Positions 8,138 through 15,617 of a stretch of 18,677 nucleotides of DNA are shown here, one piece after another. How positions within the stretch are numbered: the first letter of the stretch is position 1; every line of letters starts with the position of its first letter. Origin of the DNA: Candidatus Rifleibacteriota bacterium (GTDB lineage Bacteria; Vulcanimicrobiota; Xenobia; Xenobiales; Xenobiaceae). The translations under genes and the position numbers were made by a program. The stretch is from NCBI GenBank assembly GCA_900772775.1, contig CAAGRW010000160.1:1-18677 (forward strand). The letters run 5' to 3'. The notes below the pieces were generated by a model. The model was not told the DNA's origin. It saw nothing but the letters and a program-made list of their open reading frames with translations, and searched no databases.

Positions 8138-10115
8138 TAAATTAACTTCCCGTCAGTACGTAGAGCAGCTTTTAGAGCGTTCCCACCGTGAACCCAACAA
8201 TGTTGACTTGCACGTTAGCATAGGTGAAGCTTGTCTGCGCAACGGCGACACTGACGGGGCTTTTAAAGCTTTCAACAGAGCCGCCGAGTTAGATCCCAGT
8301 TCCTATTTTCGCTCTCTTGTTTACGAATGGTCAGGCTATATAAATCGCAAAGCCGGCAAAGTCAGCGAAGCTATCACCGCCTACAACCAGTGGGCCCAAA
8401 TTGATAGAGCCAGCAGTTTTCCTTTAGATCGCTGGGGAGCAGTGCTAGCCCGCGAAAATATGGCTGTAGACTTGCTATTGCTGCGCTCTATGTATAAAAA
8501 GCGCCTCGAGCAATCTCCGGACGATCCTGAGTTGCGCGCCTCTTTGGCTTTGCTCTCTTTTGTGCTTGGCCAAGACGCTATCGACGAAGAGACAACCTTG
8601 CTGGAATTGGCTAGCAGCGCTTTAGAGGCAGAATACGACAGCTTGCCTATGCGCTATTTAATGGGCTTGCTTTATATGCGCATCGCCCATTTTGAGAGCG
8701 CCGATTCTGAGTTTAAAAAAGTTGTCGAGTTAGATCCCGAACAAACTTGGTGCGAATATCGCTTCAATCTCAACTGGTCAAGCGAAAGCGCCATGCTTAT
8801 GCGGGCTCGCATTGCTCATATACAAAGACGTTACGACGATGCTTTGCGCCTTTGTTCCGATTGTATAGACAATTCAGATAAGCTCAATCCTTTTGCTCCT
8901 ATTGAAGAAATTATTTCTATTCACATGGAGCGCGAAGAATATATCAGAGCTTTGCAAATATTTAGCGCTTTTGGGCCTTTGCTTACCGAATCGCCTTCTT
9001 TGCGCCGCATGTATTCACGTTGCCTCTTAGGGGCCGGTCAGATCGAAGCGGCAGCGCAAATTTACGAAAATGCGCAGAAAAAAGAAGAGCCCGACGCCGA
9101 GCAGCGCTCTCAAAACAACGCCTCCAATTCAGAGTCAGCTTCTTCCGGAGTTAAAGATGAAATTGCCGCCGCTTCAGCTAGCACCACGCTGGAATCGGAG
9201 CTGCTGTGCGATAGTGGCGAATATGACAAAGCCATCGAAGCTTGGAAAAAGCTCTTGCTCACCTACCCCGACAATTTGAGCTTGACAGCGGACGCAGCTG
9301 TGGGCGCAGCCAAAGTGTACGCTCGCCAGGAACGCTACGACAAAGCGATCTCTGTTTTGGAAGGTTGCATGACCACCAATCCTAAAGTGGCCAAAAATTT
9401 AGAAATATGGAAGCTTCTTTCCAACTATTACAAAACTTCCGATCAGACCTTAAAATATCGCTTAGCTCGCATTCAAGTACAGTCTCTTACTCCAGCCGAA
9501 GAAGATTCTTTTAACAATGAAATAATCGCTGTGCCCGTCCCCAATAGCGGTATCGTGGCTTTGGGCATCAGTGCCAGAGCGATGGATGGCAGCGGTATAG
9601 TCAAAGTGACTGGCACAGAAACTGTAGCTTCCACTATGGAAATTGCCTGGACTTATTTGCGATCCGAAGCTAAAAATTTAGGCTTACCCGATCCCAACGC
9701 TTATGATTTCCATATCCATTTGCGCGATATGAGCGCCGACATAAATCGCGAGCTCAATTTGCTCTCCGAATATTTAGGCAATGAATCTTTGACCGACGAA
9801 AATTTAGGCACCGGCGAAGAGTTAGGCTTGGCTTTTCTTTTAGCTATGGTCAGCGCTCTGAGCGGTACGTCCGGCGGCGCCTTGTGTGTAGTAGGTGGAC
9901 GCCTCGATTTGCAAGGAAGAGTTTACAGCTCACCTCAATTGGCCGCCGGTTTGCAGCGCATGTACGACGCAGGCGTAAGGTGGAAGCGTCTTATTTTGCC
10001 TCGTGCCATCAACGCTGACATGGAACATATGCCGCAAACTATTTGGTCTACGCCCAATTTGACCCTTTGCTCAAATGCCCGTCAAGCTGTCAAAGCTTGG
10101 CTCATAGATTCTTAA
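8130..10115 (+). CDS. TPR protein fused to a Lon-type (S16) domain lacking the catalytic dyad
   Basis: A 661-residue, apparently cytoplasmic protein. Residues 1-460 are TPR repeats, for example VDLHVSIGEACLRNGDTDGAFKAFNRAAELDPSS, with a Ser/Ala/Glu-rich break near 320-345. Residues 470-661 match the Lon protease domain in length and order: GIVALGISARAMDGSGIVKVTG (Lon GLAWTxxGG...LTG), DFHIHLRD (Lon DIHIHVPEG), GLAFLLAMVSALSG, GGRLDLQGRV (Lon GEITLRGRV) and AGVRWKRLILP. Where Lon has GPSAG with its nucleophilic serine, this protein has G562-E563-E564-L565-G566. The catalytic lysine of GGLKEK aligns with A605. Peptidase activity is therefore unlikely. About 26 residues are also inserted before the lost serine. 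GTG 8130 fits the first TPR helix but has a weak ribosome site. The stop is 25 bases before the pseudo-Clp gene, so the two form an operon. The Lon match is by eye. Confidence 0.75.
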   Translation: MSNKLTSRQYVEQLLERSHREPNNVDLHVSIGEACLRNGDTDGAFKAFNRAAELDPSSYFRSLVYEWSGYINRKAGKVSEAITAYNQWAQIDRASSFPLDRWGAVLARENMAVDLLLLRSMYKKRLEQSPDDPELRASLALLSFVLGQDAIDEETTLLELASSALEAEYDSLPMRYLMGLLYMRIAHFESADSEFKKVVELDPEQTWCEYRFNLNWSSESAMLMRARIAHIQRRYDDALRLCSDCIDNSDKLNPFAPIEEIISIHMEREEYIRALQIFSAFGPLLTESPSLRRMYSRCLLGAGQIEAAAQIYENAQKKEEPDAEQRSQNNASNSESASSGVKDEIAAASASTTLESELLCDSGEYDKAIEAWKKLLLTYPDNLSLTADAAVGAAKVYARQERYDKAISVLEGCMTTNPKVAKNLEIWKLLSNYYKTSDQTLKYRLARIQVQSLTPAEEDSFNNEIIAVPVPNSGIVALGISARAMDGSGIVKVTGTETVASTMEIAWTYLRSEAKNLGLPDPNAYDFHIHLRDMSADINRELNLLSEYLGNESLTDENLGTGEELGLAFLLAMVSALSGTSGGALCVVGGRLDLQGRVYSSPQLAAGLQRMYDAGVRWKRLILPRAINADMEHMPQTIWSTPNLTLCSNARQAVKAWLIDS

Positions 10116-10140
10116 TTTTGCCAAAGGGGAAAAGCTAAAG

Positions 10141-11577
10141 ATGAAACTTTATACCAGCAACTTAGAAAAAGTAAAAGTTCAAGCCAAAGAAGAGGCCACC
10201 AAGCTCAAGCACCAGTTTGTCACTGCCGAGCATTTGCTTCTGGCTATTTTGGCCTTGAAAAATTGCCAAGCAGCCATTTTTTTGCGCAGCAAAGGCATTA
10301 GCTATACAAAGATTAGCAAGAAGTTAATCGAGCTTTTGGGACGCGGCTACAAAAAAGTAGAAGATCCTCCCCGCAGTTTGCGCAACATTATGATGTTCCA
10401 CAGTGCGGAAGAATTTGCCCAAACTTACAATAAACCGGTAGGCACGCTCCATTTGTTGTGGTCACTTTTAGATGAATTCAGCTGTGAAGCGGCCCAAGTT
10501 TTGGTTAAAGATGAAGACGAGTCAAAACGCTGGTGCTCAGACATTGAGGATATGTTGGCCGAGCCGACGACACGTCGTCCCGAAGTGCTTTCTTTCCGCA
10601 GCAAAGGCAGTACAGCCGAGCAAAATAATAAATGGCGTCGGCGTCTTTCCGAGTGTGGCGAAGAGCTCAAGCGCAATGTTGTGGTGCAAGAAGCGGCTAT
10701 TGCTCGCATTGCCGACACTTTGACTCGCTCTTGGGCCGGCTTCTTGGGCAGCAGTCGCCCTATCGCCAGTTTTCTCTTTGTAGGGCCGCGCGGCTCGGGT
10801 CGCTTAACTTTAGCTCGCAACTTAGCCAAGTTCCTTTTTAACGATTCCGACCGCGTCGCTCGCTTGAGTTTAGGCGACTTTAGCGATGAGGCCAGAGCTG
10901 CTCAACTTATAGGTAGCGGCGGCCAAGATTCGCTTTTGGGTGTACTCAATCGCGAATTTCCTTTCGGAGTTATCTATATTGAAGATATAGAGCAAGCCCA
11001 CCCTAAAGCCATGGAGTGTATCCACCAGATTTTGGAGCGAGGCCGTTTTATGACCAGCGACGGCAGCCGCCTCGATTTCCGCGATCATATTATTATTCTT
11101 TCTCTTTCTATCGACGCTGAATTTTTCAAAAATGCCAACGTCGGCTTCCGCAAGAGCAAAGACAAAGAGGACAGCTCCCAAGATCAGTACGAGCGTTTAC
11201 TTATGCCCGATATTGAAACGGTATTGCGTTCCGATACGATAAGCTTGGTAGACGAAACGGTCTTCTTCCCGCCTATTAGCGATAAAGATCAACTCAAATT
11301 GTTAGATACTTGGATCGACGAACTGGCTAAAGAGCTTCAACACGAACACAATTTGACTTTAAGTGTAGACGAAACTGTAAAAGTTTACCTTATTAAGAAA
11401 AATGAAGACGTGGGCCACGGAGCCGCTTCTTTGCACCGTCTCTTCTCCAGAGAGATTGGCAGCTTTGTAGCTAAAGCTTTGTTGGATAGGCAAATTAGTC
11501 GCGGAGACAATATTTTACTTACTGAACAAGATAAAGTATTGTCCATTACGCAACAGTCTAAAAATTCCAAAAATTAG
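10141..11577 (+). CDS. ClpB/ClpC-like protein with degenerate ATPase motifs
   Basis: A 478-residue protein. Residues 1-150 are a double Clp_N repeat (FVTAEHLLLAILALKNCQAAIFL and KPVGTLHLLWSLLDEFSCEAAQVL). A linker follows, then one AAA+ module (about 180-460) resembling the second nucleotide domain of ClpA/B/C. The first nucleotide domain and M-domain are absent. Every catalytic motif is changed. Walker A is GPRGSGRL, with Arg221 for the Lys and Leu222 for the Thr/Ser. Walker B is IYIEDIEQAHP, with the usual Asp-Glu replaced by E281-D282. Sensor 1 is IIILSLS without Asn, and LNR at the arginine finger reads ISL. Sensor 2 GAR reads GAA. ATP hydrolysis is therefore doubtful, and the Clp_N half may be the functional partner-binding part. 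AAAGGGGA precedes ATG 10141. It is cotranscribed with the TPR-Lon gene. The family is clear; the inactivity is inferred from motifs. Confidence 0.82.
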   Translation: MKLYTSNLEKVKVQAKEEATKLKHQFVTAEHLLLAILALKNCQAAIFLRSKGISYTKISKKLIELLGRGYKKVEDPPRSLRNIMMFHSAEEFAQTYNKPVGTLHLLWSLLDEFSCEAAQVLVKDEDESKRWCSDIEDMLAEPTTRRPEVLSFRSKGSTAEQNNKWRRRLSECGEELKRNVVVQEAAIARIADTLTRSWAGFLGSSRPIASFLFVGPRGSGRLTLARNLAKFLFNDSDRVARLSLGDFSDEARAAQLIGSGGQDSLLGVLNREFPFGVIYIEDIEQAHPKAMECIHQILERGRFMTSDGSRLDFRDHIIILSLSIDAEFFKNANVGFRKSKDKEDSSQDQYERLLMPDIETVLRSDTISLVDETVFFPPISDKDQLKLLDTWIDELAKELQHEHNLTLSVDETVKVYLIKKNEDVGHGAASLHRLFSREIGSFVAKALLDRQISRGDNILLTEQDKVLSITQQSKNSKN

Positions 11578-11592
11578 TTTTCCCTAGTTATT

Positions 11593-11630
11593 CGGCAAGA
11601 TAGTTCACGCTGTCTTGCCGTTAATTTTAT
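11593..11630 (+). terminator. Terminator of the TPR-Lon / pseudo-Clp operon
   Basis: CGGCAAGATAG (11593-11603) pairs with CTGTCTTGCCG (11610-11620) around TTCACG, with one G-U pair, followed by TTAATTTTAT. The downstream tract is only moderately T-rich, so some readthrough into the next gene is possible. Confidence 0.65.
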
Positions 11631-11660
11631 TATATGCTTTTTAGGAGAGCCGTTTTTTTT

Positions 11661-13793
11661 ATGAAGTTTACTTCCCACCTTTTGGCTTTAGCTTGTTTTA
11701 TCAGTTTGCCCCTTTCCGCTTGGGCAGCCCCTTCAGTTTCGACAGAAGGCGATACTTCTTCAGCGGCTCCCTCCGTCGCTGCCATTTCAGCCCCACAAAC
11801 AATTACTTCTGCATCTGAAGTAAATAAATTTGTGGAAGAGAGCATCAGCAAATTAAAAGCGATGCAAAAAGAAGGGCGCAATTTTCAAATTTCCGACGCC
11901 CCTTGGATCGATCAATTGAGCAAAATGCTCGGCACTGATAGTATTGAAGTGCCAGATTTAAATAATTTACCTAAAAAACACACAGTAGATTGCCGCTTAA
12001 CTTGGGAGAAATTGGCCAAAACAGAAAATGGCGTCTCGGTCTTACTCAATACTTTGGTGACAATGCAAGCGGCTACCAACCTCACCTATAAAACTTTTGT
12101 CGGGCCCGATTATCAAGTGCCGGTGTACAACAAAGCGATTTTTGCGCTTATGCAACCTCAATATACCAGCACTTCTTTGCTTAAATTGCGCGATCTGGCT
12201 TTGCGCAATCGAGTTTTTCGCATCAATCTTAACGAAAAGAACGGTTTAATTGCCACTAGCGATATTCCTGAAGGCGAAAATCCTGAAATGTCCAGCCGCG
12301 CTTGGGTAACTGATACTATACATGCTGGTCTTTTAGAAACTGAAGTCAGCCCCAAGGCTTGGACTGAGGCTTTAAATACTTTAGCTAAGTTTTATACCAA
12401 CCCGGTAGAGCAACAAGCTTTCGATAAAGCTATTGCCGATCCCAAGTCTTACCGCGAAGGCGGCCCGGTAGAAGGTGTAGCCCATATTTTTTATCCCAGC
12501 ACCTTAGAACGAGACAAAAACTGGTTCAATAATAAACGCTTAGAGTCGCACGGTTTGGCTTTACGCGCTTTTATGGCCGCTTTGCGCGATGGTTATTTAA
12601 AACATTGGGATCGCGGTATCGATAATCCTTCGCCGCAATTTTTGCAAGCTGTCGTTAATTTAACCGCTTATTTTGTCAGTATTGATTATTCTAGCGCTCC
12701 TTCAGCCGGCAACTGGGAAGAAGTGCCCTTCCCCGGCGGTTTGACCTGGGATACGCAAGCTATAAATGACGCCTTAGATGAAGTTCTCGATATTATGTAC
12801 AACAAAGCTTACGATTCCAATAAAGGTATCGTCAGATTGCGCCACGCTTTGCGCTGTCAGAAACACGGCGATATTTTCAGCCGTCGCCAAGATATAGAAA
12901 AAGCTTTTAAGCGCGGCCGTGATCGTGTACGCCAAACTTATTATGCCGAAAGTCCCGGCAATCGCGAAAAAGACATTTCTTTAGCTTTGCTTTCTTCTAC
13001 CCAAGTACAATTAGATGACAATTATTTAACCAGTGTGCGCAAACATATCGACAATTTGCAAATGTTGGAAAATTCTTTAGTTAGAGAACACGGAGCTTTG
13101 CGCTACGCTCCTTTCAATTTGACCTTAAAAGACGGCAGTAAAGCTCTCTCTCCCGATAGCTACTTAAACTTAAATTATAATATAGCTTGCGATCCTGAAG
13201 GCCATATCAATTTAGCTTGGCATGATATATTAAAAGAATTTGGCTCTAAAGATGCCAGTGAAGCCGATGTATTTATGGCTCGCTCCCAACTAACCGCTCC
13301 AAATTGTGAAGCTCAATGGTTTTTAGTTTCCGATTTAGCTCGCGGCTATGCTGAACAAGCCCAAGCTATATACGAAAAAGCGGCCCGTCGCGTTAAGCCA
13401 AACCAAAAGCCACAATTAAGCCAAGCTGAAGAAGAATTGGTAAAAAAATGTTTAGCTGGGGCCAATCGCAATATCAATCGCGCTTATGCTCGCATTACCC
13501 CAGAAACTGAAACTGTGAAAGCTAACGGCGCTCCGGCTCCAGCTTGGTCGGTTCCCGAAGCTTGGCAATGTGTCAGCACCTTGCCTCCTCATTCGCAAAA
13601 AGCTTACTTACCAGGCGTCAACACGCCTCTAACTTGGGCAGAAGCTTCACTGTGGATGGCTACAAATCATTATATAGCTGTGCTGACCCGTTTCGAGTCG
13701 CTGCGCGGCGGCCATGTTCACCATGGCCCTTCAGCGGCCAACCCACAGACAAATTTCAGCCAATATATTTGGGCTAAACCTAACACCAAGTAG
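11661..13793 (+). CDS. Secreted GH15-like (alpha/alpha-barrel) putative glycosidase
   Basis: A 710-residue exported protein. Residues 1-22 form a signal peptide cut after SAWA. The body resembles bacterial glycoside hydrolase family 15, which releases glucose from alpha-glucans. Seen in order are SSRAWVTD (about 211-218), RLESHGLALRAFMAAL (about 293), NWEEVPFPGGLTWDTQAINDAL (351 on) and LTWAEASLWMATNHYIAVL (about 656-675). The NWEE block matches the LWEEV general-acid site of glucoamylases, with E353 or E354 as candidate acid. I could not place the catalytic base. GH15 proteins commonly lack signal peptides in bacteria but secreted forms exist. I prefer ATG 11661 over 11634 because AGGAGAG lies only before the former (though 13 bases away) and the signal peptide starts there. 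An alternative is a non-catalytic alpha/alpha-barrel protein. Confidence 0.6.
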   Translation: MKFTSHLLALACFISLPLSAWAAPSVSTEGDTSSAAPSVAAISAPQTITSASEVNKFVEESISKLKAMQKEGRNFQISDAPWIDQLSKMLGTDSIEVPDLNNLPKKHTVDCRLTWEKLAKTENGVSVLLNTLVTMQAATNLTYKTFVGPDYQVPVYNKAIFALMQPQYTSTSLLKLRDLALRNRVFRINLNEKNGLIATSDIPEGENPEMSSRAWVTDTIHAGLLETEVSPKAWTEALNTLAKFYTNPVEQQAFDKAIADPKSYREGGPVEGVAHIFYPSTLERDKNWFNNKRLESHGLALRAFMAALRDGYLKHWDRGIDNPSPQFLQAVVNLTAYFVSIDYSSAPSAGNWEEVPFPGGLTWDTQAINDALDEVLDIMYNKAYDSNKGIVRLRHALRCQKHGDIFSRRQDIEKAFKRGRDRVRQTYYAESPGNREKDISLALLSSTQVQLDDNYLTSVRKHIDNLQMLENSLVREHGALRYAPFNLTLKDGSKALSPDSYLNLNYNIACDPEGHINLAWHDILKEFGSKDASEADVFMARSQLTAPNCEAQWFLVSDLARGYAEQAQAIYEKAARRVKPNQKPQLSQAEEELVKKCLAGANRNINRAYARITPETETVKANGAPAPAWSVPEAWQCVSTLPPHSQKAYLPGVNTPLTWAEASLWMATNHYIAVLTRFESLRGGHVHHGPSAANPQTNFSQYIWAKPNTK

Positions 13794-13826
13794 CCGCCAA
13801 GCCTTTTGTGCATGTTGGCCACAACG

Positions 13827-13870
13827 AAAAAGCGCCCCCGCCAATCACTCTCGGCGGGGGCGCTCCTCTT
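13827..13870 (-). terminator. Bidirectional terminator between glycosidase and metalloprotease genes
   Basis: GCGCCCCCGCC (13832-13842) pairs perfectly with GGCGGGGGCGC (13853-13863). On the minus strand it is followed by TTTTTC, on the plus strand by TCCTCTTT. It is a very stable 11-pair stem shared by two convergent genes. Confidence 0.9.
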
Positions 13871-13895
13871 TAGAGCACTAAATTATTGGCACAAA

Positions 13896-15368
13896 TTAGG
13901 CGATAATAGTGTTCTTCTCGATAACCATGTTGCCATCGATCCAGCGGACTACACCAGCGTAAGGTACGCCGTCTTTGTCGAACAGATCTTTGGTTTGGAG
14001 AGTCTGGTTGGGCTCGGTGTAGAGAATGCGACCAGCGTCGATCAAGCGCTTCATATCGTGCTTGAGATCGGTAGCTTCGGGACGAGTAGCGTCGCTGGCA
14101 TACATCTTGTCGGCGTCGACCAAAGTGTCGACTTTAGCGCCGGAGAACATGCCGAAGTCGCCATCTAAGGATACGGTCATGGGACGAGCGTTTCTCATAC
14201 CGTAGTCGGGAGTCTCGTTAATGCTCATACCGTCTTGCAAAATGTTGCGGCCAACGAAAGCGTTGCGCAAAATCTCTTGGTTCTTGCCACCCATATGCTC
14301 GCGGTCAGCTTTGAGCATACAATTGGCCATCTGCTTGTAGGTGAAGTCGCCCTTAGGAGCATCCTTCAAAGTAGCGGCGTAAAGGTTGATGAACTGCTGT
14401 CCGCAATCTTTGATAGCCTGAGCAGCGGTCATGCCTTCTTCTTCCATACCACGCTTGACCATTACGGTGAAAGCGTCGTACATGGCGCCGGTATAAACCT
14501 GAGACCAGCTGTGCATTTCGGTGCCTAAGCCACCCTTAGGAGGATTCTCGGGCAAAGTTTTGGGATCGACCCATTTGAATTTGTTGTTGGCATTGCGGAT
14601 ATTGTTGCGGCTGGTGTCGCCGGTAGCATGACCGATAACTGTACCAAGCTCTTCACCGGTAAGAGACAAGCTGTTGTCTTTGGTGAGATCGCCGCCGGTT
14701 TGCTGAGCTACCAACTCGCAAGTAGCGTCATCTTGGGTAGCCATCATGAAGCCAGTCATGTCGGCGAAAGACTCGTGGAACCCACCGGGATCGGGACTCC
14801 AAGCTTGCAAATATTCGGGGTGCAAACCGTCGAGCATAGCGTGGCCAACTTCGTGAGAAACGACTTCGCCGGACTGACCGGAGTAGACCATCTCGTTGGT
14901 AGCAGGATCGACAGCGTGGAAGAAGTTCACGGAGATGTCTCTGCGAGAATAGTAAGCGTTAAGCATCTCGCCGCCATCGGGAACGATCTTCATCTTGTCG
15001 GTAGGGCCGGCCCACGGAATCTTCTCGCCGTAAGCATCTTGGAACATTTGCAAAGTATTGTTTACAGTAGCAAATACGTGAGCAGAGGTGAACTCTTTGG
15101 GCTTGACTTTCTGATCGTAAACGAAAGCGCCTTCGTCGTTGGCTTTCAAGCTGCCGCTCAGCTTAGTGCGCTCGGTAGAAAGAGTGCTTCCCTTTAAGCC
15201 TTTGCTAATAGTTACACCGTCAACTTCGGTAGTACCGGCGGATTTTACCAACTGGTCCTGGGAGTTGTAAGAGAACTCAATGTTTTCAGCCTGTTTGGCA
15301 GAGGGCTTGCTAAAAACGCCCTGTACATTGTAGTTGTTGTAACTGGGGGTGCTAATTGAACCTATCAT
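13896..15368 (-). CDS. HEVGH zinc metalloprotease, gluzincin type
   Basis: A 490-residue predicted zinc peptidase. The core VVSHEVGHAMLDGLHPEYLQAW...GGFHESFADMTGFM gives H172 and H176 as zinc ligands with E173 as catalytic base, and E199 in HESFAD as the third ligand, as in thermolysin-like (M4) and fungalysin-like (M36) gluzincins. The upstream AYYSRRDISVNFF resembles the strand that lines such active sites. There is no Sec signal peptide: the N-terminus is MIGSISTPSYNNYN, rich in Asn, Ser and Tyr. About residues 1-90 could be a pro-region or an uncharacterised domain. Export, if any, must use another route. A GGAGG lies 16 bases before ATG 15368, an unusually long spacing, but no nearer in-frame start exists. 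Codon use is narrow and GC-rich like fbaB, suggesting high expression. The substrate is unknown. Confidence 0.82.
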   Translation of the reverse strand: MIGSISTPSYNNYNVQGVFSKPSAKQAENIEFSYNSQDQLVKSAGTTEVDGVTISKGLKGSTLSTERTKLSGSLKANDEGAFVYDQKVKPKEFTSAHVFATVNNTLQMFQDAYGEKIPWAGPTDKMKIVPDGGEMLNAYYSRRDISVNFFHAVDPATNEMVYSGQSGEVVSHEVGHAMLDGLHPEYLQAWSPDPGGFHESFADMTGFMMATQDDATCELVAQQTGGDLTKDNSLSLTGEELGTVIGHATGDTSRNNIRNANNKFKWVDPKTLPENPPKGGLGTEMHSWSQVYTGAMYDAFTVMVKRGMEEEGMTAAQAIKDCGQQFINLYAATLKDAPKGDFTYKQMANCMLKADREHMGGKNQEILRNAFVGRNILQDGMSINETPDYGMRNARPMTVSLDGDFGMFSGAKVDTLVDADKMYASDATRPEATDLKHDMKRLIDAGRILYTEPNQTLQTKDLFDKDGVPYAGVVRWIDGNMVIEKNTIIA

Positions 15369-15510
15369 CTTTTAGTACTTGGAACCTCCACGTCTTTATG
15401 GCGAGGATCTGAGAAATCAAAAACCTTCACTGTCATTTTACCCGAGCATACAAGAAAAACTGTTGCTTTATTTTGAACAAAAGAGCAAAATGCGCCATAA
15501 AATAGGAAAA

Positions 15511-15593
15511 TCTGGGTCTTCCTGTTTTTTTCAGCAAGGCCCAGACTTTCAACAGAGATTCTCCCCTCTCCTTCTTATTGAGAGTTGAGAATC
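15511..15593 (-). terminator. Hairpins downstream of fbaB (probable terminator region)
   Basis: Two inverted repeats lie between fbaB and the metalloprotease gene. GATTCTC (15557-15563) pairs with GAGAATC (15587-15593), with inner CTCTC/GAGAG pairs. TCTGGG (15511-15516) pairs with CCCAGA (15540-15545) with further imperfect pairs and, read leftwards, is followed by TTTTCC. Together they probably end the fbaB transcript. Confidence 0.5.
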
Positions 15594-15617
15594 ATTAAGA
15601 AAAAGTCAGCTTCTCAA

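Noticed and set aside
11634..11660. Start of the glycosidase-like gene at ATG 11634
   Set aside because: No ribosome site precedes it, it abuts the upstream terminator, and ATG 11661 begins a standard signal peptide after AGGAGAG.
13806..15197. Several plus-strand open frames (about 97 to 189 codons) across the metalloprotease gene
   Set aside because: They are antisense to a gene with a clear zinc-binding motif and strong codon bias, have no ribosome sites and show no recognisable protein.
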